This document shows positions 1 to 8,805 of a stretch of 64,000 bases of DNA, piece by piece (positions within the stretch are counted from its first letter, which is position 1; each line of letters begins with the position of its first letter). A model generated the notes under the pieces. The model was not told the DNA's origin and ran no database searches. It was given only the letters and a program-made list of their open reading frames with translations. The stretch is from Hyalangium versicolor. GTDB taxonomy: Bacteria; Myxococcota; Myxococcia; Myxococcales; Myxococcaceae. Made by a program: the position numbers and the translations under genes. The DNA is taken from assembly GCF_020103695.1 (NCBI RefSeq), contig NZ_JAHXBF010000042.1, positions 1-64,000 on the forward strand. The letters are read 5' to 3'.

Positions 1-37
1 GGAGCGATCCGCTCCCAGAGCGCATCCGGTACGAGGT

Positions 38-57
38 CCTGAGCCATGAGGCTCAGG
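38..57. repeat. Small perfect hairpin near window edge
   Basis: The arms CCTGAGCC and GGCTCAGG (8 bp) flank an ATGA loop. A second short inverted repeat, GGAGCG/CGCTCC, occupies positions 1-15. The first 250 bases hold no gene I can support. Bases about 86-130 are unusually AT-rich for this genome, with TTA, CTT and AGT triplets in the only long open frame. That frame may be foreign or decayed sequence, or simply intergenic DNA. Confidence 0.4.
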
Positions 58-209
58 TGCTCATGGCCAGGTTCTCCGGCTACCCTCCCTTTCAAACCTT
101 ACTTTTGTTAGGCGCTCTTAGTGCCTATCTCACCTGGTACGCATGGAAGCTGGCTTCGGCTAACGAGCACGCCTGCCGGTACAGGCGCGAGCCTTCGAAC
201 CAGGCGTTG

Positions 210-233
210 CGGCGGGAGTCAACTCCCGCCGCC
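210..233 (-). terminator. Strong palindrome downstream of the GlsB-like gene
   Basis: Two perfect 11-bp arms (GCGGCGGGAGT and ACTCCCGCCGC) are separated by only CA. The palindrome begins 26 bases beyond the stop codon of the minus-strand membrane-protein gene, so it could end that transcript. It has no T-tract, and the 2-base centre means the RNA hairpin must open at least one more base pair. A protein-binding palindrome is the alternative. Confidence 0.5.
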
Positions 234-258
234 CCTCCCCCCTCTTATCGTGGCTGCG

Positions 259-525
259 TCAGACGACTCGCCTGCTTCGTCCCGCCAACCCCACCAACAA
301 GAGCACCAGCATCGCGCCGATCACCGAGAAGATGAGCCCCGTCGGGTGCAGATCCCACCGGCGACCGTCGGTGTAGAACAGCGAGGCGATGAAGCCGCCC
401 ACGAACGAGCCGGCAACACCCAGCAACGTGGTGGCGATCAGACCCATGGACTGGTTGCCCGGCATCAACGCGCGCGCAATCAACCCCGCCAGAAGACCAA
501 TCACCAGGAACGCGATGATACTCAT
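259..525 (-). CDS. GlsB/YeaQ/YmgE family stress-response membrane protein
   Basis: An 88-residue, almost wholly hydrophobic protein with about three membrane segments. The first starts right after the initiator (MSIIAFLVIGLLAGLIARAL), a glycine-rich segment follows at about 28-46, and the last lies at about 62-82. Length and the Gly-rich small-residue pattern fit the transglycosylase-associated (GlsB/YeaQ/YmgE) family of inner-membrane proteins, whose molecular role is unsettled. The open frame extends upstream, but this ATG is chosen because AAGGAGG lies 6 bases before it (532-538). It stands alone, with a palindrome just after the stop. Confidence 0.85.
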   Translation of the reverse strand: MSIIAFLVIGLLAGLIARALMPGNQSMGLIATTLLGVAGSFVGGFIASLFYTDGRRWDLHPTGLIFSVIGAMLVLLLVGLAGRSRRVV

Positions 526-739
526 TGACTGCCTCCTTGAATGGAGAGCACCGCGGCTTGCGGCGCCATTGCGCAGGAAGGTGAGGCGTCCCCTTCCCGG
601 GGACAACTTGACAACACCCCCTTGCATCGCGAGCGCTCCCTCGCCCGCTCGCTCTCCGAGAGGTTGGCTGCCCCTGCCTCCCCCACAGTCGTCGAAATGT
701 CGGGGAAACGTCAGAGGGAACGGCTAGAGAACCCTACCC

Positions 740-2101
740 ATGGCGAAGGCGAAGACCCACTACACCTGCCAGGCTTGCGGCTACCAGACCGCCAAGTGGC
801 TCGGGAAATGTCCCGACTGCGGCGCCTGGAGCTCCCTCCTCGAGGAGACCGCCCCCAAGGTCGATGACAAGCGCCCCGCATGGGGTGCCTCCGGTGGCGC
901 CTCCAAGCCCGTCCTCCTCAAGGACGTCAGCGGTGAGGCCGAGGTCCGCCGCCGCACCGGCATCGCTGAGTTCGATCGCGTGCTCGGCGGCGGTGTCGTC
1001 GATGGCTCGCTCGTGCTGCTCGGTGGAGACCCCGGCATCGGCAAGTCCACCCTCCTGCTCGCCGCGCTCGACCGCCTGTCACGGCACGGGCCTGTCCTCT
1101 ATGTCTCCGGCGAGGAGAGTCTCCGTCAGACCAAGATGCGCGCCGAGCGCCTCCGCGTCGAGAGTCAGGCCCTTCACCTCTTCGCTGAGACAGACGCCGA
1201 CCGCGTCCTCGCCGCCGCCGAGGCCCTCAAGCACTCCGCCCTCGTCGTCGACTCCATCCAGACGATGTATCTGCCCGAGCTCGGCAACGCTCCCGGCAGC
1301 ATCACCCAGGTGCGCGAAGTCGCCGGCCGCCTCATGGCCTTCGCCAAACGCTCCGGCGTTCCCACCTTCATCGTCGGCCACGTCACCAAGGAGGGCTCCA
1401 TCGCCGGCCCTCGCGTACTCGAACACATGGTCGACACCGTCCTCTACTTCGAGGGCGAACGTGGCCACCCCTTCCGCATCCTCCGCGCCCACAAGAACCG
1501 CTTCGGCTCCACCAATGAGATCGGTGTATTCGAGATGAAGGGGCTCGGCCTCGTCGAGGTGGCGGACCCCTCCGCCCTCTTCCTCGCCGAGCGTCCCGTC
1601 GGCAAGTCCGGCAGCGTCGTCACCTCCACCCTCAACGGCACCCGCCCCCTTCTCGTGGAAGTGCAGGCGCTGGTGGCTCCCACCGGCTACGGCACCGCTC
1701 GCCGTACCGCCATCGGTGTGGATGGCAACCGCGTCGCCCTGCTCGCCGCCGTCCTCGAGAAGAAGGAGGACATCCCCCTCGTGGGCTGTGACTTGTTCGT
1801 CAACGTGGCTGGCGGCATGCAGCTCTCCGAGCCCGCGTGTGATCTCGCCGTCTGCGCCGCGCTCGTCTCCAGCCTGCAGAACCGCCCCATGGATCCGCAC
1901 ACGCTCGTGCTGGGCGAAGTGGGCCTCGCCGGTGAAGTGCGCGCCGTGGGTCAGGTGGAGCCCCGCCTCGCCGAGGCCGCGAAAATGGGCTTCCAGCGCG
2001 TCGTCCTCCCCAGTGGCAGCGCTCGCCGCATGGAGGAGACCAAGCTCAAGGTCGTCGGCGTCGAGACCCTCAGCGAAGCCCTGGCCGCCATGTTCGACTG
2101 A
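740..2101 (+). CDS. radA: DNA repair protein RadA (Sms)
   Basis: The 453-residue protein has the full RadA order. A C4 zinc finger comes first (C10, C13, C24, C27). A RecA-like ATPase follows with Walker A GGDPGIGKST at 95-104 and the RadA signature KNRFG at 252-256. A Lon-protease-like domain fills about 290-450. RadA is a hexameric helicase that drives branch migration and processing of recombination intermediates. Length matches the family norm (about 450-460). The gene is flanked by unrelated genes and followed by a hairpin, so it is probably transcribed alone. Confidence 0.97.
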   Translation: MAKAKTHYTCQACGYQTAKWLGKCPDCGAWSSLLEETAPKVDDKRPAWGASGGASKPVLLKDVSGEAEVRRRTGIAEFDRVLGGGVVDGSLVLLGGDPGIGKSTLLLAALDRLSRHGPVLYVSGEESLRQTKMRAERLRVESQALHLFAETDADRVLAAAEALKHSALVVDSIQTMYLPELGNAPGSITQVREVAGRLMAFAKRSGVPTFIVGHVTKEGSIAGPRVLEHMVDTVLYFEGERGHPFRILRAHKNRFGSTNEIGVFEMKGLGLVEVADPSALFLAERPVGKSGSVVTSTLNGTRPLLVEVQALVAPTGYGTARRTAIGVDGNRVALLAAVLEKKEDIPLVGCDLFVNVAGGMQLSEPACDLAVCAALVSSLQNRPMDPHTLVLGEVGLAGEVRAVGQVEPRLAEAAKMGFQRVVLPSGSARRMEETKLKVVGVETLSEALAAMFD

Positions 2102-2129
2102 CTGGCGCACTCACACCTACATGACGACT

Positions 2130-2160
2130 CGGGGGCTCACACTGGCCTAGCGGGCCCCCG
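2130..2160 (+). terminator. GC-rich hairpin after radA
   Basis: The arms CGGGGGC (2130-2136) and GCCCCCG (2154-2160) flank a 17-base loop, 28 bases past the radA stop, followed by TTCTCC. The position suits a terminator, but there is no U-run and the loop is large. Further on (2171-2205) the string CTGTTGTCTCC or a near copy occurs twice (GTCTGCTGTCTCC, then GACTGTTGTCTCC), with no assignable role. Confidence 0.4.
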
Positions 2161-2336
2161 TTCTCCCCGGAGTCTGCTGTCTCCGAACCGGTGACTGTTG
2201 TCTCCAGGCACTGAGGGCCCGGCGCAGCCTCAGCCCCTCCGCTCGAGAGGGATTCCGGCCCCAGAGGCCTCCCCCTGCCGTGGCATGCCCGTCGCAGTAG
2301 GCGGGGGTGCTGCCCGCAGGCCCCGGAGTCCCCGCC

Positions 2337-3113
2337 GTGCCCTACCCGTCCTCCCTCTCCCGTCAAAAGCCCTCGCGCGCCCAGCGGGGCCAGGCCACCG
2401 TCGAGGCCGCCCTCACCCTCCCCCTGCTCATCTTCCTCTTCCTGGGCACCCTCCAACTCTTCCTCTTGCTCCAGGCCCAGGCCCTCACCGGCTACGCCAC
2501 CTTCCGCGCCGTGCGCTCCGGCAGCGTCAAATATGGCGACTGCGAGGCGATGACTCATGCCGCCATCGCCGCGCTCCTGCCCTCCTTCGCCCGCACGGAT
2601 TCCCCCGTGGCGCTCGGCTCCGCGTTCCGCCTCCACCGCGAGAACCTCTACGCCCCCGCGGCCGACAGCGGCCACTCCGGCAACATCGTCTGGATCCACC
2701 GCGAGCGCCCCCTCGCCTCGGAGATCCGCGAGGACGAGGAGCGCAGCTTCGATGATCCCGCCCGCTACTCCAGCTCCGCCGACGTCACCCGGCTCGAGGC
2801 GCGGCTCGTCTTCTGGTACCCGATGCGCATCCCCTTCGCCAACTGGGTGCTGAGCAGCATGTTCCTCGCCCAGCTCGGCCTGCGCGACTTCGTCGGCGTG
2901 GATCCCCTCCAGCCCGTCCACGAGACGCACTGGCGCGCCGGCCAGCCCGTCTCCCTCGACGCCGCCATCCGCCAGGAGATGCTCGCACGCGCCGATCGCC
3001 GCGAGTACGCCTTCCCCCTCCAGGCCACCTACGCCATGCGGATGATGACTCCGCCGCGGCCCCGCTTCTTCGCCACGCAGAACTGCCCCCTCACTCCCTC
3101 CCCGGCGCCATGA
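2337..3113 (+). CDS. TadE-like protein 1 (pseudopilin-type assembly protein)
   Basis: A 258-residue protein. Near the N-terminus it has the TadE signature: a basic stretch ending RGQATVEAAL, then a hydrophobic segment rich in Leu/Phe and a long mostly polar extracytoplasmic part. TadE/TadF/TadG proteins are processed minor pilins of Flp/Tad systems, anchored by one N-terminal membrane helix. GTG at 2337 is preferred because GGAG lies 8 bases upstream; a GTG at 2307 in the same frame lacks a good ribosome site. The stop overlaps the next start (ATGA), so the three genes form one translationally coupled unit. No Tad ATPase, secretin or platform gene is nearby. Confidence 0.75.
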   Translation: MPYPSSLSRQKPSRAQRGQATVEAALTLPLLIFLFLGTLQLFLLLQAQALTGYATFRAVRSGSVKYGDCEAMTHAAIAALLPSFARTDSPVALGSAFRLHRENLYAPAADSGHSGNIVWIHRERPLASEIREDEERSFDDPARYSSSADVTRLEARLVFWYPMRIPFANWVLSSMFLAQLGLRDFVGVDPLQPVHETHWRAGQPVSLDAAIRQEMLARADRREYAFPLQATYAMRMMTPPRPRFFATQNCPLTPSPAP

Positions 3114-4597
3114 GCTCCCCCTCTCCTCGCGGACAGTCCCTGCTCCTCCTCTGCCTGGCACTGCTGTTCCTCGTGCTCATGGTCTGCCTCACGCTCTCCT
3201 TCTCCATGAAGATGCGCGACAAGATGGAGACGCAGAACGTCGCGGACCTGGCCGCCTACAGCGGCGCGGTGGCCACCGCCCGCACGTTCAACAGCGTGGC
3301 CCTCACCCGCCGCGCCCAGACGGGCCACCTGGTCGCCATCACCTCGGTGATGAGCCTCATCAGCTGGACGAGCATGGTCCGCGCGGACCTCAACTCCGCC
3401 CGCATGGCCGCCAACGGCTGCCCCGCCGCCGCCGACGCCCTGGCCGCCCTGGACGAGCAGAACGCCGCCATCGAAGAGCGCTGGCACGAGTTGGATGCCC
3501 GCGCCGGCGTCCAGGCCTACAACATCCAGATCCTCGGCAACTACCTGGCCTATATGCAGGGGAAGATGCTCGAAGACTTGAAGGAGTCCGTCTCCGGCGG
3601 CCCCAAGTCCTTCGCCGCACGCATGTCCAAGATGGCCAGCGAGAAAGGCCGCTTCCCCAACGAGCTCCATGCCGGCCCCACCCCCGTGTCCGTGGGCGAG
3701 CTGGTGCACGCCACCTCCGGCGGCAATGACCACGCCATGGACATGGCCATGGCCTCCCGCGGGTACGGCTTCATCACCCGCCGCCAGGTGAACGCCGACC
3801 TCACCGCCCCCGGTGGAATCCTCGGAGCGCTCGGCGCGGCCGGGGGCCGCATGCGCGTGGTGGATGGCGGCGGCAGCGCCTACTGGGGCTCCAACCTGGG
3901 CCACGGCGGCCGCGCGGACTCCACCTGGTTCACCTGGGCCGAGGACCACGCCACCCTCGAGGTGACCTTCCCCGGCTGCGCCCCCTTCCGCGTCCACGCC
4001 ACCGCCGGCGTGAAGGCCACCGACAAGGAGGACACCTCCGATGACCACTGGTGGACCTCCGCCAGCTCCAAGCTCGGCCAGGCCGACAACGGCATGGAGA
4101 AGCAGTACCGCCACACCCTCATGTCCTGCTGGCCTCGCGAGTTCTGCCCCAACACCTTCATCGGCGGCATGACGTACAACACCGCCGACCAGCAGGACGA
4201 AAACCTCTGGGCCCAGCCGAAAACCTATGCCCTCGTGCAACGCGACTACCGCGCGCGAGGCCGCAAGAGCCAGCCTTGGGAGCTCCTCTTCCAGCTGCGC
4301 TTCACCTCCACCTCCCCCGGCACCTTCGACAGCCACGGCTGGAACACCGCCAGCGGCATGGACATCAGCGTCCAGCAGGCTCTGGGCACCGGCCTCGCCT
4401 ACTACCACCGCCCCGGACACTGGAACGAAGCCCCCAACCTCTGGAACCCCTACTGGCGCGCCACCCTCGTCTCCGCAGATGTCGACGCCTCCGGAGACTT
4501 GCGGCGGGGCGGCACGGACATTGCCGACACGGTGGGTGGGCCCGCCGCGGAAGCCCTCCGGCAGCTCGTCCTCGCTGGCTACAAGGGAGTCCTGTGA
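3110..4597 (+). CDS. TadG/TadE-like membrane-anchored protein 2
   Basis: A 495-residue protein with one N-terminal hydrophobic segment (about residues 11-31). The motif that follows is typical of TadG-like proteins: QNVADLAAYSGAVATAR, i.e. the 'AD-A-A-AGA' pattern after the helix. The rest is a large, presumably periplasmic domain with few cysteines and no motif I recognise. It overlaps the preceding stop by 4 bases and its own stop overlaps the following ATG (TGATG), which points to stoichiometric co-expression. It may be a surface-appendage or secretion accessory protein; the substrate is unknown. Confidence 0.75.
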   Translation: MSSPSPRGQSLLLLCLALLFLVLMVCLTLSFSMKMRDKMETQNVADLAAYSGAVATARTFNSVALTRRAQTGHLVAITSVMSLISWTSMVRADLNSARMAANGCPAAADALAALDEQNAAIEERWHELDARAGVQAYNIQILGNYLAYMQGKMLEDLKESVSGGPKSFAARMSKMASEKGRFPNELHAGPTPVSVGELVHATSGGNDHAMDMAMASRGYGFITRRQVNADLTAPGGILGALGAAGGRMRVVDGGGSAYWGSNLGHGGRADSTWFTWAEDHATLEVTFPGCAPFRVHATAGVKATDKEDTSDDHWWTSASSKLGQADNGMEKQYRHTLMSCWPREFCPNTFIGGMTYNTADQQDENLWAQPKTYALVQRDYRARGRKSQPWELLFQLRFTSTSPGTFDSHGWNTASGMDISVQQALGTGLAYYHRPGHWNEAPNLWNPYWRATLVSADVDASGDLRRGGTDIADTVGGPAAEALRQLVLAGYKGVL

Positions 4598-5661
4598 TGA
4601 ACGCCCACCGTCATGTCTCGCGCGGCCAGGCCCTCGTGGAACTCGCCGTGGGCCTGCTCATCTTCACCATCGTGGCCATCTACGGCATCCACTTCGCCGA
4701 GGTCGGCTACCTCTCGCTCAAGGTGCCCGAGGCCGCCGTCGCTCCGCTCTGGGACAGCACCGCGCTGCGCGTGCACCGCATGGAGCCCCGCGAGGACCAG
4801 ATTGGCGACTTCAGCCCCTTCGCCAGCATCGCCCCCGATGTGGAGGCCAACGCCCGCGCCCGCTACGCCGACTTCGATGGGCGCAGTTCCTCCGTGGGCA
4901 ACCGCTCCGAAATCACCCAGGTCTTCACCCGCATGGACGGCCTGCAGTTGGACTGCCAGCGCGATGACCGCGTGGCGTTCGATGTTCCGCGGAGCCTTCG
5001 CCCCATCCTGATGGAGCCCGTGGACGGAGACTTTGGCGCCGCCGAGCCCAACCCGGATCTCGGCCAGGCGACGGACAGCCCGCTCGATGGCATCTACGAG
5101 AACGTGGGCGGCATCAGTTGCTCGGCCCAGGCCAATCTCCAGGGACTGCCCACCCTGCCCGGACTGCTGCTCGATCATGCGCGCTCGCTCGGCCAGGGAT
5201 TGAAGGCCGAGCCCCATGAGCAGATGAAGGCCTGCGCCACGGGACAGGCCGTGGGCGGCGTCTGCTCCGGCCGCTATGGCATCCTCCTGGGAGACTTTGG
5301 CTTCTCCGATGCGGACGCCAGCGACCATTGTCCACTGCAGGCCGAGCGTCCCAATGAGCCGTGCCGCGCCAACCCGACCTTCTATTACGCGGCCATGAAG
5401 GTCTTCGACAACAACCGGCGCTCCGCTGGCCGCGCCGCCTCGGAGTTCGCCGAGGCCTTCGCCGGCTACAGCCCCGTCGACGAGAGCGGCTTCTTCATGA
5501 GCTACCGCGGCGAGGAGGACGACTACATCGAGCGGGACACGCCTCGCGGTGAGGCGCTGGACGAGATCGACCGGCCCCGCAACACTGGTGGCCCGGACCA
5601 CAAGCCCAGCCCGGTGCGCCGCAATTCCAACCTGTGCTTCCTGGGCGTGAGGGACTGCTGA
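4597..5661 (+). CDS. TadE-like protein 3
   Basis: A 354-residue protein with the N-terminal signature SRGQALVELAVGLLIFTIVA, the classic TadE/pseudopilin motif with the conserved Glu five residues after the RGQ. The extracytoplasmic domain is long. Near the C-terminus, cysteines sit in CFLGVRDC, which could form a disulphide. The start is the ATG overlapping the previous stop; the open frame runs further upstream but only as a shadow of the preceding gene. It is the last gene of the three-gene unit. The residue after the stop region is GC-rich with short inverted repeats. Confidence 0.78.
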   Translation: MNAHRHVSRGQALVELAVGLLIFTIVAIYGIHFAEVGYLSLKVPEAAVAPLWDSTALRVHRMEPREDQIGDFSPFASIAPDVEANARARYADFDGRSSSVGNRSEITQVFTRMDGLQLDCQRDDRVAFDVPRSLRPILMEPVDGDFGAAEPNPDLGQATDSPLDGIYENVGGISCSAQANLQGLPTLPGLLLDHARSLGQGLKAEPHEQMKACATGQAVGGVCSGRYGILLGDFGFSDADASDHCPLQAERPNEPCRANPTFYYAAMKVFDNNRRSAGRAASEFAEAFAGYSPVDESGFFMSYRGEEDDYIERDTPRGEALDEIDRPRNTGGPDHKPSPVRRNSNLCFLGVRDC

Positions 5662-5854
5662 GCCCTGGCGCCGCGAGCGCTCCGCTCAGGTGAGCATCTT
5701 CCCGAGAGCGGACGCTCCTCTCCCCAGGATCCCCACAATTCCGCAGGCTTGCGCGGATGACGGCCGTCCCCTCCCTGGTGACGACCGTTGTCCCTCTGTT
5801 GCGGGCCTCCCGCCGGTGACAGCCGTCACCGTGTGGGCATTCTCCCTTCACCTC

Positions 5855-5870
5855 TGGCACGCCATCAGCG
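5855..5870 (+). promoter_or_regulatory. Possible -24/-12 (sigma-54) element upstream of the 849-residue gene
   Basis: TGGCACGCCATCAGCG has a perfect -24 half (TGGCACG) and GG/GC at the required 10-base spacing, but the -12 half is CAGC rather than TTGC. It would start transcription near 5881, about 105 bases before the gene. The surrounding 325-base gap (5662-5986) also carries three imperfect copies of GGTGAC-N-GCCGT-like sequence between about 5755 and 5830. No gene is visible in this gap. Confidence 0.3.
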
Positions 5871-5986
5871 CGTGACGCAATCGGATGAAAACGTTACGAT
5901 TTTGCCGAGACGCGTAGCGGTTCGGGGGAATGGCAAAGGGGCTGCACTACCGCCGTGCATCCCCCATCGCAGCAAAGTGAGCCCCC

Positions 5987-8536
5987 ATGAAGCTGAACAA
6001 GGCCGCCTCCCCCCAGGCAGTCCTCCCGAAGCAGACCTCCCCGAGCGCTCCCGCCAAGGCGTCCAACGCCTCCGCGAAGAACCCTCTCACCGCGCAACGG
6101 AAGGACGCCTTCTCCACCCAGGGCAGATCCTCTCCGGTCGACCTCTCGGGCAAGCCCCAGACCCTGGCCCACGCCGGGCCGACCTTCAAGCTGAGCCAGT
6201 TGGCCACCGCGGGCAAGGCGGACACCGCGGGCAAGGCGAACGCCGCGGGCAAGACGAGCGAGGTGCAGAAGCCCCAAGGAATCACAGGCAAGGAACGCGC
6301 CGAGCAGGACGTGAACGTCCAGACGGTGGCCAAGGACCGCACCAACATCGAGGAGACCCAGACCGCCCTGAAGAAGGAAGTCACCCAGAGCGCCGATGAC
6401 ATCCTCGCCATGGCCGAGGGCAAGAAGTCCGTGCCCGAGGGCGCCAAGGTGAAGAAGATCTCCGACACCGAGGCGGAGCTCGTCCGTGTGGACAAGGACG
6501 GCAACACCGTGGAGCGCACGGTGGCAAAGCGTGGCAAGGACGGCTACGCCAGCCTGGACACCACGAAGCACCAGGACGGAGTCACCACGCGCGACCATAC
6601 CGAGTCGCTCGAGGATGGCAGCACGCGCGTGCGCCACGCCCAGTGGCAGGGCGAGGTGAAGGAAGTCACCCAGCCTCCCAGCTTCGAGGACATCGAGCAC
6701 TCCCGAGACCCGAAGTACTCCATGACGGACAACCGGGTGGGCCAGCTGGACGACCAGGGCCACTGGGTGAAGGAGGGCGGCAAGTTCTCGGTGGACGAGT
6801 ACTCCCAGAGCGAAGGCGCCGTGAAGCTCTCCACGACGCAGTACACCACGCAGCGGGGAGAGGAAGGCCTCGACGAGAAGCTCGGCGGTCCCTTCAAGGA
6901 TGACCAGGACATCGACCGCGCCACCACCCACTCCTACTTCATGCCCGCCCCGGTGGACGGCAAGCAGGAGCCCGGCGAGTACCGCCGCACCGAGCGCTTC
7001 TCCCAGGGAGACGTCCAGGCCACCTCCTTCGTCGACGGCAAGTTGGACGCGGATCAGGAGCACTTCACCGCGCTCGTCACGACGGGGGCTCCCGGCAACC
7101 TCCCCCCCGAGAAGCACGTGGACTACAAGGAGGTGGCAGGCACCCAGCCTCACTCACGTGAGGACATCGTCAAGGTCCGCGACGCGCACAACGACTTCTG
7201 GGGTGGAGACTTCGACGCCAACGACAACCAGAGCTCGGGCACCATGCCCAAGCGCTGGCTGGTGGAGGTGAAGAAGAGCCCAGAGAGCTACCGCTCGCAG
7301 ACGTTCGTGGAGGGTGCGCCCAATGCCACCCTCACCACCGAGCGCACCCTCAAGCCCGACAACACCATCGAGGAGCGCTACGAGGGCAAGACGTTCTCCC
7401 AGGACGGCAAGAACCTGGTGGACGTGAAGGGCTCCACCCAGAGCCAGTACGGTGATGATGGCAAGCTCAAGAGCCTCCACAGCGACGTGCTCGCGCCGGA
7501 CGGCACCATCCAGCAGAACAGCTACTCCCGCGAGCCGGACGGCAAGGAGGGCCAGTTCAAGGAGCATTACGAGAGCAAGACCTTCGAGCCGGACAAGGCG
7601 GACCCCACCACGACGTCGAAGATGGACCGCTACACCGAGGTCACCCCGGATGGCGCGGAGAAGGAACTGCGCCTGAACAACGAAGTGAGCGGCCCGGCTG
7701 GGACGGCGACGTACTCGGTGGATGACAAGGGCGAGAGCTACAAGTTCAAGAACGCCCAGGGCGAGGAGTTCGACGTCGACGACCCGACGACGCTCGGGAC
7801 TCCGGAAGAGCAGGACCTGGCCGCGGCGTCCGCGATCATGGCCACGAATGCGGTGAAGGGCACCCTCCAGGGCACTCAGGGCATCGCCGGAGGGCTGCTC
7901 GAGCACATGGGCAAGGCGCTGAATGTGACAGACAAGGCCCGCCTCAAGCTCGCCAACGAGGGCGGAGTCGGAGGCCTCGCCGCCGCCTTCGGCGTGGCGA
8001 GCGCCGGCATCTCGCTGTCCCAGGCCATCCAGGAGAAGGATGCGGCCGCCCAGCTCAGCGCGGGGCTCCAGTTGGCGGGCTCGGGGCTCGAGCTGGGCAG
8101 CGCAGCGAGCGCCGGGTTCAAGGCCCTGGCGTCCACCTCCAAGTTCCTCGGGGCCGGTGGAGGCGTGCTGGGCGGACTCGGGACCGTCGCGGCGGGCCTC
8201 GGCACCCTCAGCCAGGGCCAGGAGTTCGGCCTGCCGGGGAAGGTCGCGCAGGGCGCCGTCGACATCACCGCCGGAGTGCTGGGCATTGGCGCGGCCCTCG
8301 CGGGCACACCGATCGTGGGTGCGCTGATCGGGGCCGGTGGGTTCTTCGTCAACACCATCATCGAGCTGGCCACCGACAGCCCCCATCAGATTGGCGACCT
8401 GCAGATCGATGAGGACCAGGTGAATTTCACGGACACGCCAAAGCCTGCCACCCCCGAGGATGTACAGAAGCAGGAAGAGTTGGAGCAGGAGACGGAGGAC
8501 CGCAAGAGGCAGAGCCTCTACTACACGGGATTCTGA
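5987..8536 (+). CDS. Large protein of unknown function, hydrophobic Gly/Ala-rich C-terminus
   Basis: I do not recognise this 849-residue protein. Residues 1-110 are low-complexity (Ala, Ser, Pro, Lys), with no classical signal peptide but three 6-residue repeats (consensus xTAGKA). Residues about 110-600 are charged and beta-strand-like, with recurring phrases such as DG-N-T, YEGKTF/YESKTF, PDGT/PDGA, reminiscent of secreted repeat proteins. Residues about 610-790 are long Gly/Ala-rich apolar stretches that could form membrane hairpins (SAGISLSQAI, GVLGGLGTVAAGLGTL, GALIGAGGFFVNTI). The tail is acidic with a coiled-coil flavour. This layout resembles secreted translocator, pore-forming or polymorphic-toxin-like proteins, but nothing proves it. 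It stands alone, 325 bases after the Tad-like unit. Confidence 0.8.
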   Translation: MKLNKAASPQAVLPKQTSPSAPAKASNASAKNPLTAQRKDAFSTQGRSSPVDLSGKPQTLAHAGPTFKLSQLATAGKADTAGKANAAGKTSEVQKPQGITGKERAEQDVNVQTVAKDRTNIEETQTALKKEVTQSADDILAMAEGKKSVPEGAKVKKISDTEAELVRVDKDGNTVERTVAKRGKDGYASLDTTKHQDGVTTRDHTESLEDGSTRVRHAQWQGEVKEVTQPPSFEDIEHSRDPKYSMTDNRVGQLDDQGHWVKEGGKFSVDEYSQSEGAVKLSTTQYTTQRGEEGLDEKLGGPFKDDQDIDRATTHSYFMPAPVDGKQEPGEYRRTERFSQGDVQATSFVDGKLDADQEHFTALVTTGAPGNLPPEKHVDYKEVAGTQPHSREDIVKVRDAHNDFWGGDFDANDNQSSGTMPKRWLVEVKKSPESYRSQTFVEGAPNATLTTERTLKPDNTIEERYEGKTFSQDGKNLVDVKGSTQSQYGDDGKLKSLHSDVLAPDGTIQQNSYSREPDGKEGQFKEHYESKTFEPDKADPTTTSKMDRYTEVTPDGAEKELRLNNEVSGPAGTATYSVDDKGESYKFKNAQGEEFDVDDPTTLGTPEEQDLAAASAIMATNAVKGTLQGTQGIAGGLLEHMGKALNVTDKARLKLANEGGVGGLAAAFGVASAGISLSQAIQEKDAAAQLSAGLQLAGSGLELGSAASAGFKALASTSKFLGAGGGVLGGLGTVAAGLGTLSQGQEFGLPGKVAQGAVDITAGVLGIGAALAGTPIVGALIGAGGFFVNTIIELATDSPHQIGDLQIDEDQVNFTDTPKPATPEDVQKQEELEQETEDRKRQSLYYTGF
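6203..6256 (+). repeat. Three 18-bp in-frame tandem repeats
   Basis: Three consecutive 18-base units (6203-6220, 6221-6238, 6239-6256) share the core ACCGCGGGCAAGGCG with one or two changes. They encode ATAGKA, DTAGKA and NAAGKT. They sit in the low-complexity N-terminal region of the large unknown protein and are a likely site of length variation between strains. Confidence 0.75.
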
Positions 8537-8805
8537 AAACCGTTCGGGACACCGGCGGTCAGAGTTGTGGGAAAATCCCCCTTCCCGCAACTCCTCCGGC
8601 CAGCCCCGGCGTGCAACCCACGCTGGGGCTGGCCCGGAGCGTTTCACCTGCCCCGCAGCGCAGGAGCCCCTGTCGGGCGCGACCACTCCGAACTGGGCTC
8701 CCGAGTGCGGCGCTCGGCGAGCTTCGCGCCGCCAGACGCCGGAGGGTCACGTCAGCGAGAGCTGACCGAGGCGCTGGCGGCCGATTCCGAGAGTCGCCAG
8801 AGCTG

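Noticed and set aside
57..335. 92-codon frame with a hydrophobic stretch at the left edge
   Set aside because: It runs over a perfect 24-base palindrome and into the antisense of the GlsB-like gene, with a Pro/Arg-rich tail; no ribosome site and no recognisable domain.
4051..4596. Upstream extension of the third TadE-like gene
   Set aside because: It lies in another frame of the preceding gene, is Arg/Pro-rich noise, and the TadE signature begins only after the ATG at 4597.
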